DNA of 64,000 bases from Agrobacterium larrymoorei (GCF_030819275.1 NZ_JAUTBL010000001.1:682001-746000); one strand, 5' to 3'; shown: positions 47,731-57,238, counted from the stretch's first letter. Numbers and translations are program-made. Notes: a model not told the origin generated them from the sequence alone.

Positions 47731-48612
47731 TCAGCGGGTCGGGACCGGAATCTCGCCGCGATAATCATAGAAACCGCGGCCCGATTTACGGCCAAGCCAG
47801 CCTGCTTCGACATATTTGACCAGCAATGGGCAGGGGCGATATTTGCTGTCGGCCAGGCCGTCATGCAGCACCTGCATGATCGAAAGACACGTGTCGAGAC
47901 CGATGAAGTCGGCAAGTTGCAACGGACCCATGGGATGGTTGGCACCGAGCTTCATGGCCGTATCGATGGCTTCCACCGTGCCGACACCTTCGTACAGCGT
48001 ATAAATCGCCTCGTTGATCATCGGCAGAAGAATGCGGTTGACGATGAAGGCGGGGAAATCTTCTGCAACAGTGATCGCCTTATCGAGCGAGCGGACATAG
48101 TCCTTGGCAGTATCGAAGGTCTTTTCGCCAGTCGCGATGCCGCGCACCAGTTCGACGAGCTTCATCACCGGCACGGGGTTCATGAAGTGAATACCCATGA
48201 ACTGCTCCGGACGGTCCGTTGCAGAGGCTAGGCGGGTGATCGAGAGAGACGAGGTATTGGTAGCAAGCAGGGCTTCTGGCTTCAGCACTGGGCAGACCTG
48301 CGCGTAGATCTTGCGCTTCACCTCTTCGTTTTCCGTGGCAGCCTCGATGACAAGATCCATGGCCGCAAGATCGTTCAAATCCGAAGAGCCACCGATCAGG
48401 CCGAGCGCCGACTTGCGCGCATCGTCCTCAAGCTTACCGTTGGAGACCTGTCTCGCCAGATTGCCGTTGATGGTGGCAAGCCCAGCTTCAATCCGGTCCT
48501 TCGACACGTCGTAGATATGCACCTTGTAGCCTGCCAGCGCAGACACGTGCGCAATGCCGCAGCCCATCTGACCGGCTCCGATGACACCGATGTTCTTGAG
48601 TGGGGCTGTCAT
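47731..48612 (-). CDS. 3-hydroxybutyryl-CoA dehydrogenase
   Basis: NAD-dependent oxidation of (S)-3-hydroxyacyl-CoA to the 3-keto form. The 293 residues have the Rossmann GAGQMGCGIAHVSALAGY near 12-29 and the family's second domain, FPAFIVNRILLPMINEAIY, near 185. The ATG at 48612 has AGGAG 8 nt upstream. It follows etfBA on the same strand beyond a terminator, consistent with a shared role in fatty-acid or polyhydroxybutyrate metabolism. Rhizobial names hbdA or paaH-like both apply, so I leave the symbol blank. Confidence 0.92.
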   Translation of the reverse strand: MTAPLKNIGVIGAGQMGCGIAHVSALAGYKVHIYDVSKDRIEAGLATINGNLARQVSNGKLEDDARKSALGLIGGSSDLNDLAAMDLVIEAATENEEVKRKIYAQVCPVLKPEALLATNTSSLSITRLASATDRPEQFMGIHFMNPVPVMKLVELVRGIATGEKTFDTAKDYVRSLDKAITVAEDFPAFIVNRILLPMINEAIYTLYEGVGTVEAIDTAMKLGANHPMGPLQLADFIGLDTCLSIMQVLHDGLADSKYRPCPLLVKYVEAGWLGRKSGRGFYDYRGEIPVPTR

Positions 48613-48730
48613 GCATATATCTCCTGTCAGGTTCGTCTCAGCGCTGATTACATCCAAGCGCGTCTCGGTCTCTTAGACTGACCCTGTTGCGCGTCAGGTC
48701 TTCGTTGTTGCGCATATTGCCACAAAACGA

Positions 48731-48760
48731 AAGCGGCGCGTCGGTAAAAACGCGCCGCTT
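48731..48760 (-). terminator. etfA terminator
   Basis: AAGCGGCGCG (48731-48740) and CGCGCCGCTT (48751-48760) form a perfect 10-bp stem with a 10-nt loop, followed on the minus strand by TCGTTTTG. It lies 17 bp after the etfA stop. Confidence 0.85.
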
Positions 48761-48776
48761 CCTATCATTGCGGTTA

Positions 48777-49706
48777 TCAGATTGTTTTTTCAAGCTCTGG
48801 AAGGGCTTCGAACAGGTCTGCGACAAGACCGTAATCGGCCACCTGGAAGATCGGTGCCTCTTCGTCCTTGTTGATGGCGACGATAACCTTGGAGTCTTTC
48901 ATGCCCGCCAGATGCTGGATGGCACCGGAAATGCCGCAGGCGATGTAAAGCTGCGGTGCAACCACCTTGCCCGTCTGGCCAACCTGCCAGTCGTTCGGCG
49001 CATAGCCGGCATCGACCGCAGCGCGCGATGCGCCGACGGCAGCACCCAGCTTGTCGGCAACTGGCAGAATGACTTCCTTGAACTTCTCGGAAGAACCGAG
49101 CGCGCGACCACCCGAAATGATGATCTTGGCAGAAGTGAGTTCCGGACGGTCGGAAGAGGCAAGCGCGTCCGAAACGAAGGAGGAAACGCCAGGGTTCTCC
49201 GCCGCCGAGACGGCTTCGACGGAGGCAGAGCCGCCAGCCTGAGCCGGAGCAAAGGATGCGGTACGAACGGTGATGACCTTCTTGGCGTCGGTCGACTGAA
49301 CCGTCTGGATAGCGTTACCGGCATAGATCGGACGCTTGAAGGTGTCGGAGGAAATGACGTCCGTGATTTCGGAAATCTGCGCCACATCGAGAAGTGCTGC
49401 CACGCGTGGCAGCACATTCTTCGCCGAGGCCGTCGCAGGTGCGATGATCACGTCATAGGATGCGGCAAGCGCAACGATCAGGGCAGCCAGCGGCTCGGCC
49501 AACTGGTTGGCATAGGATGCGTCGTCGGCAAGCAGAACCTTGGACACGCCGGAGAGCTTTGAAGCTTCATCGGCTGCTGCCTTGGCGCCGGAACCGGCGA
49601 CCAGCACATGCACGTCGCCGCCAATTTGCGTTGCCGCCGTCAGCGTCTTTGCTGTCTGGTCGGAAAGGGTTGCATTGTCGTGTTCTGCCAGAAGAAGAAT
49701 GGCCAT
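48777..49706 (-). CDS. etfA: Electron transfer flavoprotein alpha subunit
   Basis: 309-residue FAD-binding subunit of ETF, which passes electrons from acyl-CoA dehydrogenases to ETF:ubiquinone oxidoreductase. The C-terminal FAD motif is intact: [50 protein letters not shown] (read in overlapping pieces). It is 23 bp downstream of etfB, and AAGGGAGA precedes the ATG. Confidence 0.96.
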   Translation of the reverse strand: MAILLLAEHDNATLSDQTAKTLTAATQIGGDVHVLVAGSGAKAAADEASKLSGVSKVLLADDASYANQLAEPLAALIVALAASYDVIIAPATASAKNVLPRVAALLDVAQISEITDVISSDTFKRPIYAGNAIQTVQSTDAKKVITVRTASFAPAQAGGSASVEAVSAAENPGVSSFVSDALASSDRPELTSAKIIISGGRALGSSEKFKEVILPVADKLGAAVGASRAAVDAGYAPNDWQVGQTGKVVAPQLYIACGISGAIQHLAGMKDSKVIVAINKDEEAPIFQVADYGLVADLFEALPELEKTI

Positions 49707-49729
49707 GGTTTATCTCCCTTTCGCTTTCC

Positions 49730-50476
49730 TTAGAGAACGCCGTCAGCTTTGAGCTTGGACACCAGCTCAGATACGGATCCGACCTTGACGCCTGCCTTGC
49801 GGCCAGCGGGCTCTTCGGTTTTCAGAACCTTGAGGCGCGGCGCGATATCGACGCCGAAATCGGCTGGCGACTTCTTGTCGAGCGGCTTCTTCTTGGCTTT
49901 CATGATGTTCGGCAGCGACGCATAACGCGGCTCGTTGAGACGAAGGTCGGTGGTGACGACGGCGGGAAGCTTCAGCTCGACAGTCTGGAGACCGCCATCC
50001 ACTTCGCGCGTCACAGCAACCTTGCCGTCAGACGGCTCAACCTTGGAGGCAAAGGTACCCTGACCCCAGCCGAGAAGCGCTGCCAGCATCTGGCCCGTCT
50101 GGTTGGAATCGTCGTCAATCGCCTGCTTGCCGACAATGACGAGACCAGGGTTCTCCGCCTCGACAACACCCTTCAGCAGCTTGGCAACCGCCAGCGGCTC
50201 CACAGTCTCGTCGGTTTCGATGAGCACGGCGCGGTCAGCACCCATGGCGAGCGCGGTACGCAGCGTCTCTTCGGCCTTTGCAGGACCGATGGAGACGACG
50301 ATCACTTCCTCAGCCTTGCCGGCCTCTTTCAGGCGTAGCGCTTCTTCAACGGAGATTTCGTCGAAAGGGTTCATCGACATCTTGACGTTGGCAAGCTCTA
50401 CACCCGAGCCATCCGCCTTGACGCGGATCTTCACGTTGTAGTCCACCACACGCTTTACTGGGACAAGGATCTTCAT
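49730..50476 (-). CDS. etfB: Electron transfer flavoprotein beta subunit
   Basis: 248-residue AMP-binding subunit of ETF. It begins [20 protein letters not shown], and the ETF beta signature [33 protein letters not shown] is clear. I used the ATG at 50476; the frame to 50536 carries no homology. The 182-bp region upstream contains a 20-bp palindrome (separate entry). Confidence 0.96.
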   Translation of the reverse strand: MKILVPVKRVVDYNVKIRVKADGSGVELANVKMSMNPFDEISVEEALRLKEAGKAEEVIVVSIGPAKAEETLRTALAMGADRAVLIETDETVEPLAVAKLLKGVVEAENPGLVIVGKQAIDDDSNQTGQMLAALLGWGQGTFASKVEPSDGKVAVTREVDGGLQTVELKLPAVVTTDLRLNEPRYASLPNIMKAKKKPLDKKSPADFGVDIAPRLKVLKTEEPAGRKAGVKVGSVSELVSKLKADGVL

Positions 50477-50616
50477 CGGCAGCCTTCTTTCAACTCCTGA
50501 CCATAAAGCGCATACGCCAAACGGTCCTCCTGACAATCAAGTTGAGCCATGGATACGCATTTTTCCAATGAGATCAACGGAACAATGCTCATGACGCGAT
50601 GCACTCACGAAATATC

Positions 50617-50636
50617 TTACGTTGACGTGAACGTAA
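50617..50636. promoter_or_regulatory. Palindromic operator candidate upstream of etfBA
   Basis: TTACGTTGACGTGAACGTAA matches its reverse complement at 18 of 20 positions, with perfect 7-bp arms TTACGTT/AACGTAA. It lies 141 bp before the etfB start, and TAAGAT follows on the minus strand as a possible -10. It looks like the MerR-family (LiuR-type) sites found before acyl-CoA degradation genes, but I name the regulator only as a suggestion. Confidence 0.5.
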
Positions 50637-50658
50637 ATACTCGCTCTCAGAATAATTT

Positions 50659-51435
50659 TCACGGAATGCTGTCGGATGGCCGTTCCGTTTGCGACACGCC
50701 AGCGTCTTGCAGCACATGATTTTTATGCTGGACTGCCCGGGGCGTGACCAGCGTTCGATCAAACAGTGGAACGCCGCTTCGCCGAAAGAAAACGACGAGG
50801 ATGGCCCCTGTCACGATGCCACCGACGTGCGCCGCCCAGGAGACGCTTTCTTCCGGGTACAAGAGCAACATGACGAACTGCTGGCCGACCCAAAACGCCA
50901 AGGGAATAAAGGCTGGAAGCGGCACCGGAATGCGCATGAAAACCAGTACCCAGACCCGCACACGGGGATGCAGCAGAAGGTAGGCAGCGACCACACCGGA
51001 AACAGCGCCGGATGCCCCGATCAGCGGTCCTTGAGATTGCGGCGCGATGAAGCCGTGAAACAGCGCTCCGGCGGCGGCGCAAGCAAGATAGAAGATCAGG
51101 AAGCCGAGATGGCCAAACGCATCTTCCACATTGTCGCCGAACACCCAGAGAAACACCATGTTGGAAGCGAGGTGCCAGAAGCTCAAGTGAAGAAACGCAT
51201 AGGTGACGATCGTGGCATCGGTCGGGACCAGCACCAGCGAAGGATCGAGAGACGCATAATCGAACAGAACGGCGGGAATGAAACCAAGCCCCAATACCGC
51301 AGCGCTCGCCTGCTGCTCGCTCGAAAATGCACCCACGACGAGCCAGACAAGAATGTTGATGCCGATCAGCGACATCGTCACATATTGCAGTTTGATGTGC
51401 TTCAGCGAGTTCGCATCATGCAGCGGAATGAACAT
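50659..51435 (-). CDS. Rhomboid family intramembrane serine protease
   Basis: 258 aa with six to seven hydrophobic helices. The catalytic Ser142 is in LIGASGAVSG and His203 in AAHVGGIVTG, the dyad used to cut proteins inside the membrane. The helix 1 region SFWHLASNMVFLWVFGDNVED carries the family's HxxxN motif. The last 30 residues are a soluble tail. It is the third gene of a leftward operon (twin-TM protein, adenosyltransferase, rhomboid), with a 29-bp gap. The substrate is unknown. Confidence 0.93.
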   Translation of the reverse strand: MFIPLHDANSLKHIKLQYVTMSLIGINILVWLVVGAFSSEQQASAAVLGLGFIPAVLFDYASLDPSLVLVPTDATIVTYAFLHLSFWHLASNMVFLWVFGDNVEDAFGHLGFLIFYLACAAAGALFHGFIAPQSQGPLIGASGAVSGVVAAYLLLHPRVRVWVLVFMRIPVPLPAFIPLAFWVGQQFVMLLLYPEESVSWAAHVGGIVTGAILVVFFRRSGVPLFDRTLVTPRAVQHKNHVLQDAGVSQTERPSDSIP

Positions 51436-51464
51436 GGAATGCGACCTCTACTTCTACGCTCGAC

Positions 51465-52052
51465 TTAGCGATTCTTTCCCGGTACCCAGAGGATATCCGC
51501 CTTTATCGCGTCGGCGTTGTGATTGGCAAAACGCGCGGCAACGAAGAGAAAGTCGGAAAGGCGGTTGATGTATTTCAACGCCGCGGGGCTGACAATCTCG
51601 CCTTCCGTCTTCGCAAGCTCCACGATACGCCGCTCCGCCCGTCTGGACACCGTGCGTGCCAGATGCAGATACGCTGCCGCAGCCGAGCCGCCGGGCAGGA
51701 CGAATGATTTGAGATCGGACAGCGTGTCGTTTAAGGCATCGATTTCCTTTTCGATGCGTGAGACTTGCGATTCAACGATCCTCAACGGCTCGTAAGACAA
51801 GGGCTTGCCATCATCGGGCGTAGCCAGATCCGCGCCAAGGTCGAAAAGATCGTTCTGAATGCGAGACAGCATGGCGTCGAGTTCGGGAAGGTCTGTCGTA
51901 TGAAGGCGCGCCATGCCGATGACCGAATTTGTCTCGTCCACATCGCCGTAGCTTTCTACCCGAAGATCATATTTTGCCCGGCGCGGACCGGAGACCAGAG
52001 CCGTGGTACCGTCATCGCCGGTCCGTGTATAAATCTTGTTGAGTTTTACCAT
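51465..52052 (-). CDS. Cob(I)yrinic acid a,c-diamide adenosyltransferase, PduO type
   Basis: Adds the 5'-deoxyadenosyl group to cobalamin (ATP plus Co(I)) to make coenzyme B12. The 195 residues match PduO-type ATRs: MVKLNKIYTRTGDDGTTALVSG with the ATP-binding TRTGDDG motif, VESYGDVDETNSVIGMAR, and VLPGGSAAAAYLHLARTVSRRAERR. It begins 1 bp after the stop of the twin-TM gene, so translation is coupled. Confidence 0.94.
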   Translation of the reverse strand: MVKLNKIYTRTGDDGTTALVSGPRRAKYDLRVESYGDVDETNSVIGMARLHTTDLPELDAMLSRIQNDLFDLGADLATPDDGKPLSYEPLRIVESQVSRIEKEIDALNDTLSDLKSFVLPGGSAAAAYLHLARTVSRRAERRIVELAKTEGEIVSPAALKYINRLSDFLFVAARFANHNADAIKADILWVPGKNR

Positions 52053-52053
52053 A

Positions 52054-52251
52054 TCAGCGTCCGCCTCCTGTCAACCACAAGGTTAGCATGATCAAAACAA
52101 TCGCCACGGCCTGAAGAATTAGCCGCAGCTGCATCAGCTGGTTGGAACGGTTGGCATCGGTCCCCTTCAGCATGTTGAAAAGACCGCGAATGAGAACCAG
52201 CACGACCAGCCCCATGACAATGACCGCAAGCACGGTGGTAAAGCTGGACAT
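52054..52251 (-). CDS. Twin transmembrane protein (HIG1-domain-like)
   Basis: 65 aa with two membrane helices (about 5-27 and 44-63) joined by a short polar loop NMLKGTDANRSNQLMQLRL, the pattern of bacterial twin-transmembrane/HIG_1_N proteins. Such proteins modulate respiratory complexes in mitochondria; here the role is unknown. It is first in the operon with the adenosyltransferase and rhomboid genes. Confidence 0.88.
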   Translation of the reverse strand: MSSFTTVLAVIVMGLVVLVLIRGLFNMLKGTDANRSNQLMQLRLILQAVAIVLIMLTLWLTGGGR

Positions 52252-52345
52252 CCTATTGCCTCCCTAAGCATGTCGCGCGCACGTGTTCCGCGGTTTGCGA
52301 TAATGACCACTGCAAAGCGTTCTAACGGATGAGACGGCGATTTAG

Positions 52346-53179
52346 CTAGTCGAACTTGCGTAGAAGTCTGTAAAATAGAGAAGCTGGTAGAAGTCGCTTC
52401 AATAATGCACCCTGCTTTGCCGGCCGAGTGACGATGTAGTGCGGCTTTGGACGACGCGCGGTCAAAGCGTGATGCAATTCCTTGTACACCGCTTCAGGGC
52501 CAAGCTTATGCTTGTTGACCGGCCCGCTGCCATCAAGCCGGGCAAGCTGGCGTCGATAGTCCTGCGCATGCACCGAATTCTCGGTATCGATATTGGCCTT
52601 GATATGCTTCAAAGCAGTCGCCGTAAAATTCGAAGCGATCGGGCCGGGCTCGATAAGGCTGACATGAATGCCACTGCCCTCAAGCTCCATGCGCAAGGTG
52701 ATGCCGAGCCCCTCCAAAGCAAATTTCGATGCGTTGTAAGCGCCGCGATATCGATAGGGCACGAGGCCGAGAATGGAAGAGCAATGGACGATTCGCCCCT
52801 GCCCGCGTCTGCGCATGAATGGAATGACACGGCAGGTCAGGTCGTGCCAGCCGAAGACATTGGTCTCGAACTGCTGGCGCAGCACCTCCACAGAAATGTC
52901 TTCCACCGCGCCAGCCTGTCCATAAGCGCCGTTGTTGAACAGCGCATCGATCCTGCCGCCCGTGCGGGCTGCCACCTCATCGACCAGCGCGGAGATGGTC
53001 TCAGGCCGGCTGTAGTCCATGATGAGCGCCTCGATGCCCTGACCTTCCAGTGCCGCCAAATCTTCCGTTCGGCGCACCGTGGCAAAGACCCGCCAGCCAT
53101 CGCGGTGGAGCGCGCCCGCGCAATAAGCACCGATCCCGGTGGAGCATCCGGTGATGATGATGACCGGCTTTTCAGACAT
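52346..53179 (-). CDS. SDR family NAD(P)-dependent oxidoreductase
   Basis: 277-residue classical short-chain dehydrogenase. The cofactor motif TGCSTGIG is near residues 10-17, NNGAYG near 90, and the catalytic Tyr-Lys pair is in YRGAYNASKFALEGLG. A Ser in CSSILG completes the triad. GAGGAAACC precedes the ATG at 53179; the frame extends to 53239. It is transcribed alone. The C-terminal extension (TARRPKPHYIVTRPAKQGALLKRLLP) is basic. The substrate cannot be predicted. Confidence 0.9.
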   Translation of the reverse strand: MSEKPVIIITGCSTGIGAYCAGALHRDGWRVFATVRRTEDLAALEGQGIEALIMDYSRPETISALVDEVAARTGGRIDALFNNGAYGQAGAVEDISVEVLRQQFETNVFGWHDLTCRVIPFMRRRGQGRIVHCSSILGLVPYRYRGAYNASKFALEGLGITLRMELEGSGIHVSLIEPGPIASNFTATALKHIKANIDTENSVHAQDYRRQLARLDGSGPVNKHKLGPEAVYKELHHALTARRPKPHYIVTRPAKQGALLKRLLPASLFYRLLRKFD

Positions 53180-53350
53180 GGTTTCCTCGACACTCAGGAA
53201 GCAGGTAAAGAAGATTGCGTCCTGCTGAATAGCGCACAATTCTTATCGATAAAATGGAACCGATGCGTGGCCTCGGGCACTATACAATTCAAAACCCATT
53301 TTCCATATTTCATTGCATCTTACGAATGAAATGCTGATCAAGGAGGTGAC

Positions 53351-54259
53351 ATGGCTGCCGCTTTAAGCCTCGCCCGCAAGGTTGCCTACGACGCCTATAT
53401 CCACTTTGCCGAGGATGATGGTTGGGCCATGGCGAGCCACGTGGCGCTATCGGGTCTCTTGGCACTTTTCCCGTTTCTGATTTTCGGTACGGCGCTCGCA
53501 AGCTTCCTGGGTGCGGACCAGTTTTCCGAAACTGCTGTCCATCTGATCTTCGACACATGGCCGGAGGCAATCGCCGGGCCGCTTGCGGCTCAGGTTCAGC
53601 AGGTTTTGACGATACCGCGTGGCGGGCTCTTGACCATCTCGGTTCTGGCAGCCGCCTACTTCGCCTCCAACGGCGTGGAGGCCATTCGCATCTCGCTCAA
53701 CCGTGCCTATCGCGTCACCGAAACCCGGTGGTGGTACGTCACGCGTCTGCTCAGCCTCTTTTACGTCGTGCTCGCCGTGATCGTCTTTGCCGGCATCAGC
53801 ATCGTGCTGGTTGCCGTTCCCGTCGCGTTGAAATTCGTTGAAACCCGCTCGCCCCTTCTGACCGAGGTGTTGCAGTTGGTTTCCAACCTCGGCCTCTATG
53901 GAACGATCGTAGTGCTGACAGTCGGCCTCGTTGCCGCCCATCTCTGGCTACCGGCTGGCCGTCGCAAGCTGTGGGACGTACTGCCGGGCATTCTGCTGAC
54001 GATGATTTTCTGGATCATTGGCGCGGCCATCTTTGCCTATTACCTTGCCACCTTCGCCAACTATGCCGCCACCTATGCCGGTCTGGCTTCTGTGATGATC
54101 GTCCTCGTGTTCCTTTACATGGTCGGCGTCATCTTCATGCTGGGCGCGGAAGTCAACGCGGCGCTGATGAAGTACCGCGTTCGCCGGGTGGTGAAGGCTG
54201 GCATCCGCACCGGCAGCCTGAGGCGGGCACTAGAGGCCGATGAGGCGGCGGACATCTGA
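53351..54259 (+). CDS. YihY/virulence factor BrkB family membrane protein
   Basis: 302 aa with about six membrane helices. The family signature SHVALSGLLALFPFLIFG and NRAYRVTETRWWYVTRLLSL are visible, then FANYAATYAGLASVMIVLVFLYMVGVIFMLGAEVNAAL. AAGGAGGTGAC precedes the ATG. The function is poorly known (once misnamed RNase BN). Its last 30 bp overlap the convergent gluQRS gene. Confidence 0.9.
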   Translation: MAAALSLARKVAYDAYIHFAEDDGWAMASHVALSGLLALFPFLIFGTALASFLGADQFSETAVHLIFDTWPEAIAGPLAAQVQQVLTIPRGGLLTISVLAAAYFASNGVEAIRISLNRAYRVTETRWWYVTRLLSLFYVVLAVIVFAGISIVLVAVPVALKFVETRSPLLTEVLQLVSNLGLYGTIVVLTVGLVAAHLWLPAGRRKLWDVLPGILLTMIFWIIGAAIFAYYLATFANYAATYAGLASVMIVLVFLYMVGVIFMLGAEVNAALMKYRVRRVVKAGIRTGSLRRALEADEAADI

Positions 54260-55111
54260 CGGCGTGCGACCGGCCTCGCGCAGGACTGCCAGGCCTGCGC
54301 TGCCCTCGCTCTTCGACAGCTTGCGCCCATCCGCGCCCAAGATGAGGCGGTGGTGGTGATAATCCGGTACAGGCAGATCCAACAGCACCTGAAGCAGACG
54401 GTGGACCGAGGTGGCGTGGAATAAATCGAGCCCGCGCACAACCTTCGTCACGCCCTGAAGCGCGTCATCAACAACGACGGAAAGGTGATAGCTGGATGGA
54501 GCGTCGGATCGCGACAGCACCACATCGCCCCACGCCGCCGGATGCGCTTGAACCCGAGTATCAATGCCCTGCCCGCACTCGGTCCAGGCCAACGGCTCAG
54601 AGAGCTGTGCCAAGGCTCTGTCCATGTCCAGCCGCCACGCATGTTTCACGCCAGACGCCAACAAAGCTTCGACCTCATGAAAGCCCCGCGCCTTGTCCAA
54701 CGGCGGATAAAGCGGTGCGCCATCCGGATCGCGCGGCCAGCTTCGACCGGCCGATTCGTAGTCCGAGACGAAGGCCTTGATCTCGCCACGGCTCATGAAG
54801 GCAGGATAGACCAGCCCCATCTCGATAAGACGATCAAGTGCTGCCCGATATTGCGAAAAATGCTCCGACTGCCGCCGAACCGGTTCCTCCCAACGCAAGC
54901 CGAGCCAACGCAAATCCTGATAGATGCTCTGTTCGAAGGCAGGTGTACAACGCGTCAGATCGATGTCTTCGACGCGCAGCAGAAAACGCCCACCTTGCGC
55001 GACAGCCATGTCATGGTTCAGGAAGGCCGAAAGCGCATGCCCAAGATGCAGTTGGCCGTTGGGACTGGGCGCGAAGCGAAAAACCGGATTTTGACGAAGG
55101 GGTAAAATCAT
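54230..55111 (-). CDS. gluQRS: Glutamyl-queuosine tRNA(Asp) synthetase
   Basis: 293-residue truncated GluRS paralogue that attaches glutamate to queuosine in the anticodon of tRNA-Asp. It has the class I HIGH variant (PSPNGQLHLGHALSAFLN) and the KMSKS variant ADGRKLSKSEG, but no anticodon-binding domain, which separates it from GltX. I used the ATG at 55111; a GTG at 55126 is also in frame. It is divergent from the glycosylase gene (53 bp apart) and overlaps the convergent BrkB-family gene by 30 bp. Confidence 0.93.
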   Translation of the reverse strand: MILPLRQNPVFRFAPSPNGQLHLGHALSAFLNHDMAVAQGGRFLLRVEDIDLTRCTPAFEQSIYQDLRWLGLRWEEPVRRQSEHFSQYRAALDRLIEMGLVYPAFMSRGEIKAFVSDYESAGRSWPRDPDGAPLYPPLDKARGFHEVEALLASGVKHAWRLDMDRALAQLSEPLAWTECGQGIDTRVQAHPAAWGDVVLSRSDAPSSYHLSVVVDDALQGVTKVVRGLDLFHATSVHRLLQVLLDLPVPDYHHHRLILGADGRKLSKSEGSAGLAVLREAGRTPSDVRRLIGL

Positions 55112-55164
55112 GATGTCTTCTGCCACGTTTTGCGGCGGGCTGTCATTATGGGCTGGGTTCTAAG

Positions 55165-55809
55165 ATGAAGATCATCCAATCCATGGCCGATATCGAGGAG
55201 GGCGTGTCCGCACTTCGCCTGATCGATCCCCGTCTGGAGCCCGTGATCGATCAGGCGGGTTCTATCCCGCTCAGGCTGAATGAGGCGGGTTTTGCCGGAT
55301 TGGCGCATATCATCGTTTCGCAGATGGTGTCTCGCGCCAGCGCCGATGCCATCTGGCGCCGCATGATCGCGGGAACGGGCGTGATGACGGCCGAGCGTTT
55401 TCTTGCCGTCGACGAGGCGACCCTCTCAAGCTTCGGCTTGTCCAATGCCAAACGCACGACGCTTTTGTCCCTCGCCACGGTCGTAGCCGCCAGAGAGCTG
55501 GACCTCATCGGCATCACCAACCTCGAACCGACCAGCGCGATGCACCGATTAACCGCGTTGAAAGGCATCGGACCTTGGACGGCCGAGGTCTATCTGATGT
55601 TTTGCGGCGGGCACGCGGATATCTTCCCGGCAGGTGATGTGGCGCTTCAGGCCGCCATCATGCACGCATTCGAATTGCAAGCACGTCCGACCCGACAAGA
55701 GCTCGTCGAAAGAACACTTTCCTGGTCGCCATGGCGCTCGGTCGCCGCGCGCATTTTCTGGGCCTACTACGCCTCGATCACGCGGCGCGATGCGCTGCCG
55801 ATTGCCTGA
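55165..55809 (+). CDS. DNA-3-methyladenine glycosylase, AlkA-like (HhH-GPD)
   Basis: 214-residue base-excision repair enzyme that removes alkylated purines. The helix-hairpin-helix is LKGIGPWTAEVYLMF (about residues 132-146) and the catalytic Asp is in FPAGDVALQAA about 16 residues later, the HhH-GPD arrangement. It lacks the N-terminal domain of E. coli AlkA, so it resembles the short AlkA/AlkC-type rhizobial enzymes. Confidence 0.92.
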   Translation: MKIIQSMADIEEGVSALRLIDPRLEPVIDQAGSIPLRLNEAGFAGLAHIIVSQMVSRASADAIWRRMIAGTGVMTAERFLAVDEATLSSFGLSNAKRTTLLSLATVVAARELDLIGITNLEPTSAMHRLTALKGIGPWTAEVYLMFCGGHADIFPAGDVALQAAIMHAFELQARPTRQELVERTLSWSPWRSVAARIFWAYYASITRRDALPIA

Positions 55810-55908
55810 AATCTGCCTTTCTTTCCGCGCTTCATTTAGAGGCTTCACAATCCTGTAACAACGGACCTAATATACAGATGCAGATGCCGAATCGGTCAGG
55901 AGACGCCC

Positions 55909-56466
55909 TTGACGATTGCAGTTTCACCACAGGCCCTGCCCGCGCTCGTACTGAACGCAGACTATAGGCCACTGAGTTATTATCCCTTGTCGCTCTGGTC
56001 CTGGCAGGACGCGATCAAGGCAGTCTTCCTCGACCGTGTGAACATCATCGCGGAATATGACCACGCGGTGTGCTCTCCCAGTTTTTCGATGCGATTGCCG
56101 AGCGTCGTCAGCTTGAAGACCTATGTCCAGCCCACGCGAAACCCCGCCTTCACCCGCTTCAACGTGTTCCTTCGCGACAAGTTCGAGTGCCAGTATTGCG
56201 GATCTCGCGACGATCTGACATTCGACCACGTCGTCCCCCGCGCCCATGGCGGAGAGACGACATGGCACAATGTCGTCGCAGCCTGCTCTCCCTGCAACCT
56301 GAAAAAGGGCAGCAAGCTACCGAAACAGGCCGGCATGTTCCCGCACCAGCATCCCTACCAGCCAACAGTGCAGGACTTGCACAATAATGGGCGGTCCTTC
56401 CCGCCGAACTACCTGCACGAAAGCTGGATGGACTATCTCTACTGGGACACCGAATTGCAGCCCTGA
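55909..56466 (+). CDS. HNH endonuclease
   Basis: 185 aa from a TTG start with AGGAG 6 nt upstream. The HNH fold has YCGSRDDLTFDHVVPRAHGGETTWHN and CSPCNLKKG: two CxxC zinc ligands and the His-Asn-His catalytic set. This short chromosomal HNH protein is conserved in alphaproteobacteria next to core genes, so it is unlikely to be a mobile endonuclease. Its biological substrate is unknown. Confidence 0.9.
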   Translation: MTIAVSPQALPALVLNADYRPLSYYPLSLWSWQDAIKAVFLDRVNIIAEYDHAVCSPSFSMRLPSVVSLKTYVQPTRNPAFTRFNVFLRDKFECQYCGSRDDLTFDHVVPRAHGGETTWHNVVAACSPCNLKKGSKLPKQAGMFPHQHPYQPTVQDLHNNGRSFPPNYLHESWMDYLYWDTELQP

Positions 56467-56489
56467 TATTCCAGGACTGCAATTTTTTT
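56453..56489 (+). terminator. Terminator at the HNH gene end
   Basis: AATTGCAG (56453-56460, in the last codons of the HNH gene) pairs perfectly with CTGCAATT (56477-56484), followed by seven T. It can serve the HNH gene, and in reverse the convergent dsbB gene. Confidence 0.8.
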
Positions 56490-56494
56490 CCGTA

Positions 56495-57010
56495 TCAGAC
56501 GCTCTTACGGCTTGCGCCCCAGAAGGCGATCCCAGCCAGTACCGCGCTCGCAATCACGTTCCAACCCGCGAAGGAAAGTCCGAGCACCCGAAGTGCTGCC
56601 TCATTACAGGATGGCGCCTTGATCGCATTGAGATCGCTCAAGAGATTACCGGCGTTGGTGGTGATCGACGGCGCGCCCGTGGAGCAAGTCGTTGGGCCAG
56701 CCCAAAAGCCCCATTCCACGCCCGAATGATAAACGCCGAGCCCAAGACCGATCAGCATGGCAACACCGATCAGGACGAGCAATACCCGGGTTAAGGCAAC
56801 CGGCAGCTTGAAGACACTGGTGACGATGGCCAGGATACCAATCGGAATGGCGTAATAGTAAGGATCACGCTGCAGCAGGCAAAGCGCGCAAGGCGTGTAA
56901 CCGCCAATATGCTGGAAACCAAGCGCCGACCCAACTGTAAAGATCATGCCCGCAGTGACGAGCACCGCCGAGACAGAACGGCTTTTTTCTGCTGAGGCTA
57001 CATAGGTCAT
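56495..57010 (-). CDS. dsbB: Disulfide bond formation protein B
   Basis: 171-residue inner-membrane quinone reductase that reoxidises the periplasmic thiol oxidase DsbA. Four hydrophobic helices are visible. The first periplasmic pair is Cys41-Cys44 (CALC) and the second Cys109...Cys135 (TTCSTG...APSCNE), as in E. coli DsbB. It is divergent from tRNA-Leu and convergent with the HNH gene. No dsbA is in the window. Confidence 0.93.
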   Translation of the reverse strand: MTYVASAEKSRSVSAVLVTAGMIFTVGSALGFQHIGGYTPCALCLLQRDPYYYAIPIGILAIVTSVFKLPVALTRVLLVLIGVAMLIGLGLGVYHSGVEWGFWAGPTTCSTGAPSITTNAGNLLSDLNAIKAPSCNEAALRVLGLSFAGWNVIASAVLAGIAFWGASRKSV

Positions 57011-57178
57011 GATCGTCCTTCACAACTTTGGAGAATTTTAAAAACACCTGAACAGGTGGAAAATAAGGCGGGATCACACCGCTCTAATCCAGTCAGAGCC
57101 GGACTGCAATCCTCAGAGCCACCCAGCGTAGGATGGCGAAACAAAGTTTCGTGAAACACACTTTTCAGCAAAAACAGG

Positions 57179-57206
57179 TTGACCAAAGACCCGCGGTTCG
57201 TATAGT
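57179..57206 (+). promoter_or_regulatory. tRNA-Leu promoter candidate
   Basis: TTGACC (57179-57184), 16 nt, TATAGT (57201-57206), with a start site expected near 57213 and the tRNA beginning at 57239. Both boxes are close to the housekeeping sigma consensus. Confidence 0.65.
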
Positions 57207-57238
57207 CCGCCGCATACCAACCGACACGCTTCGGAATT

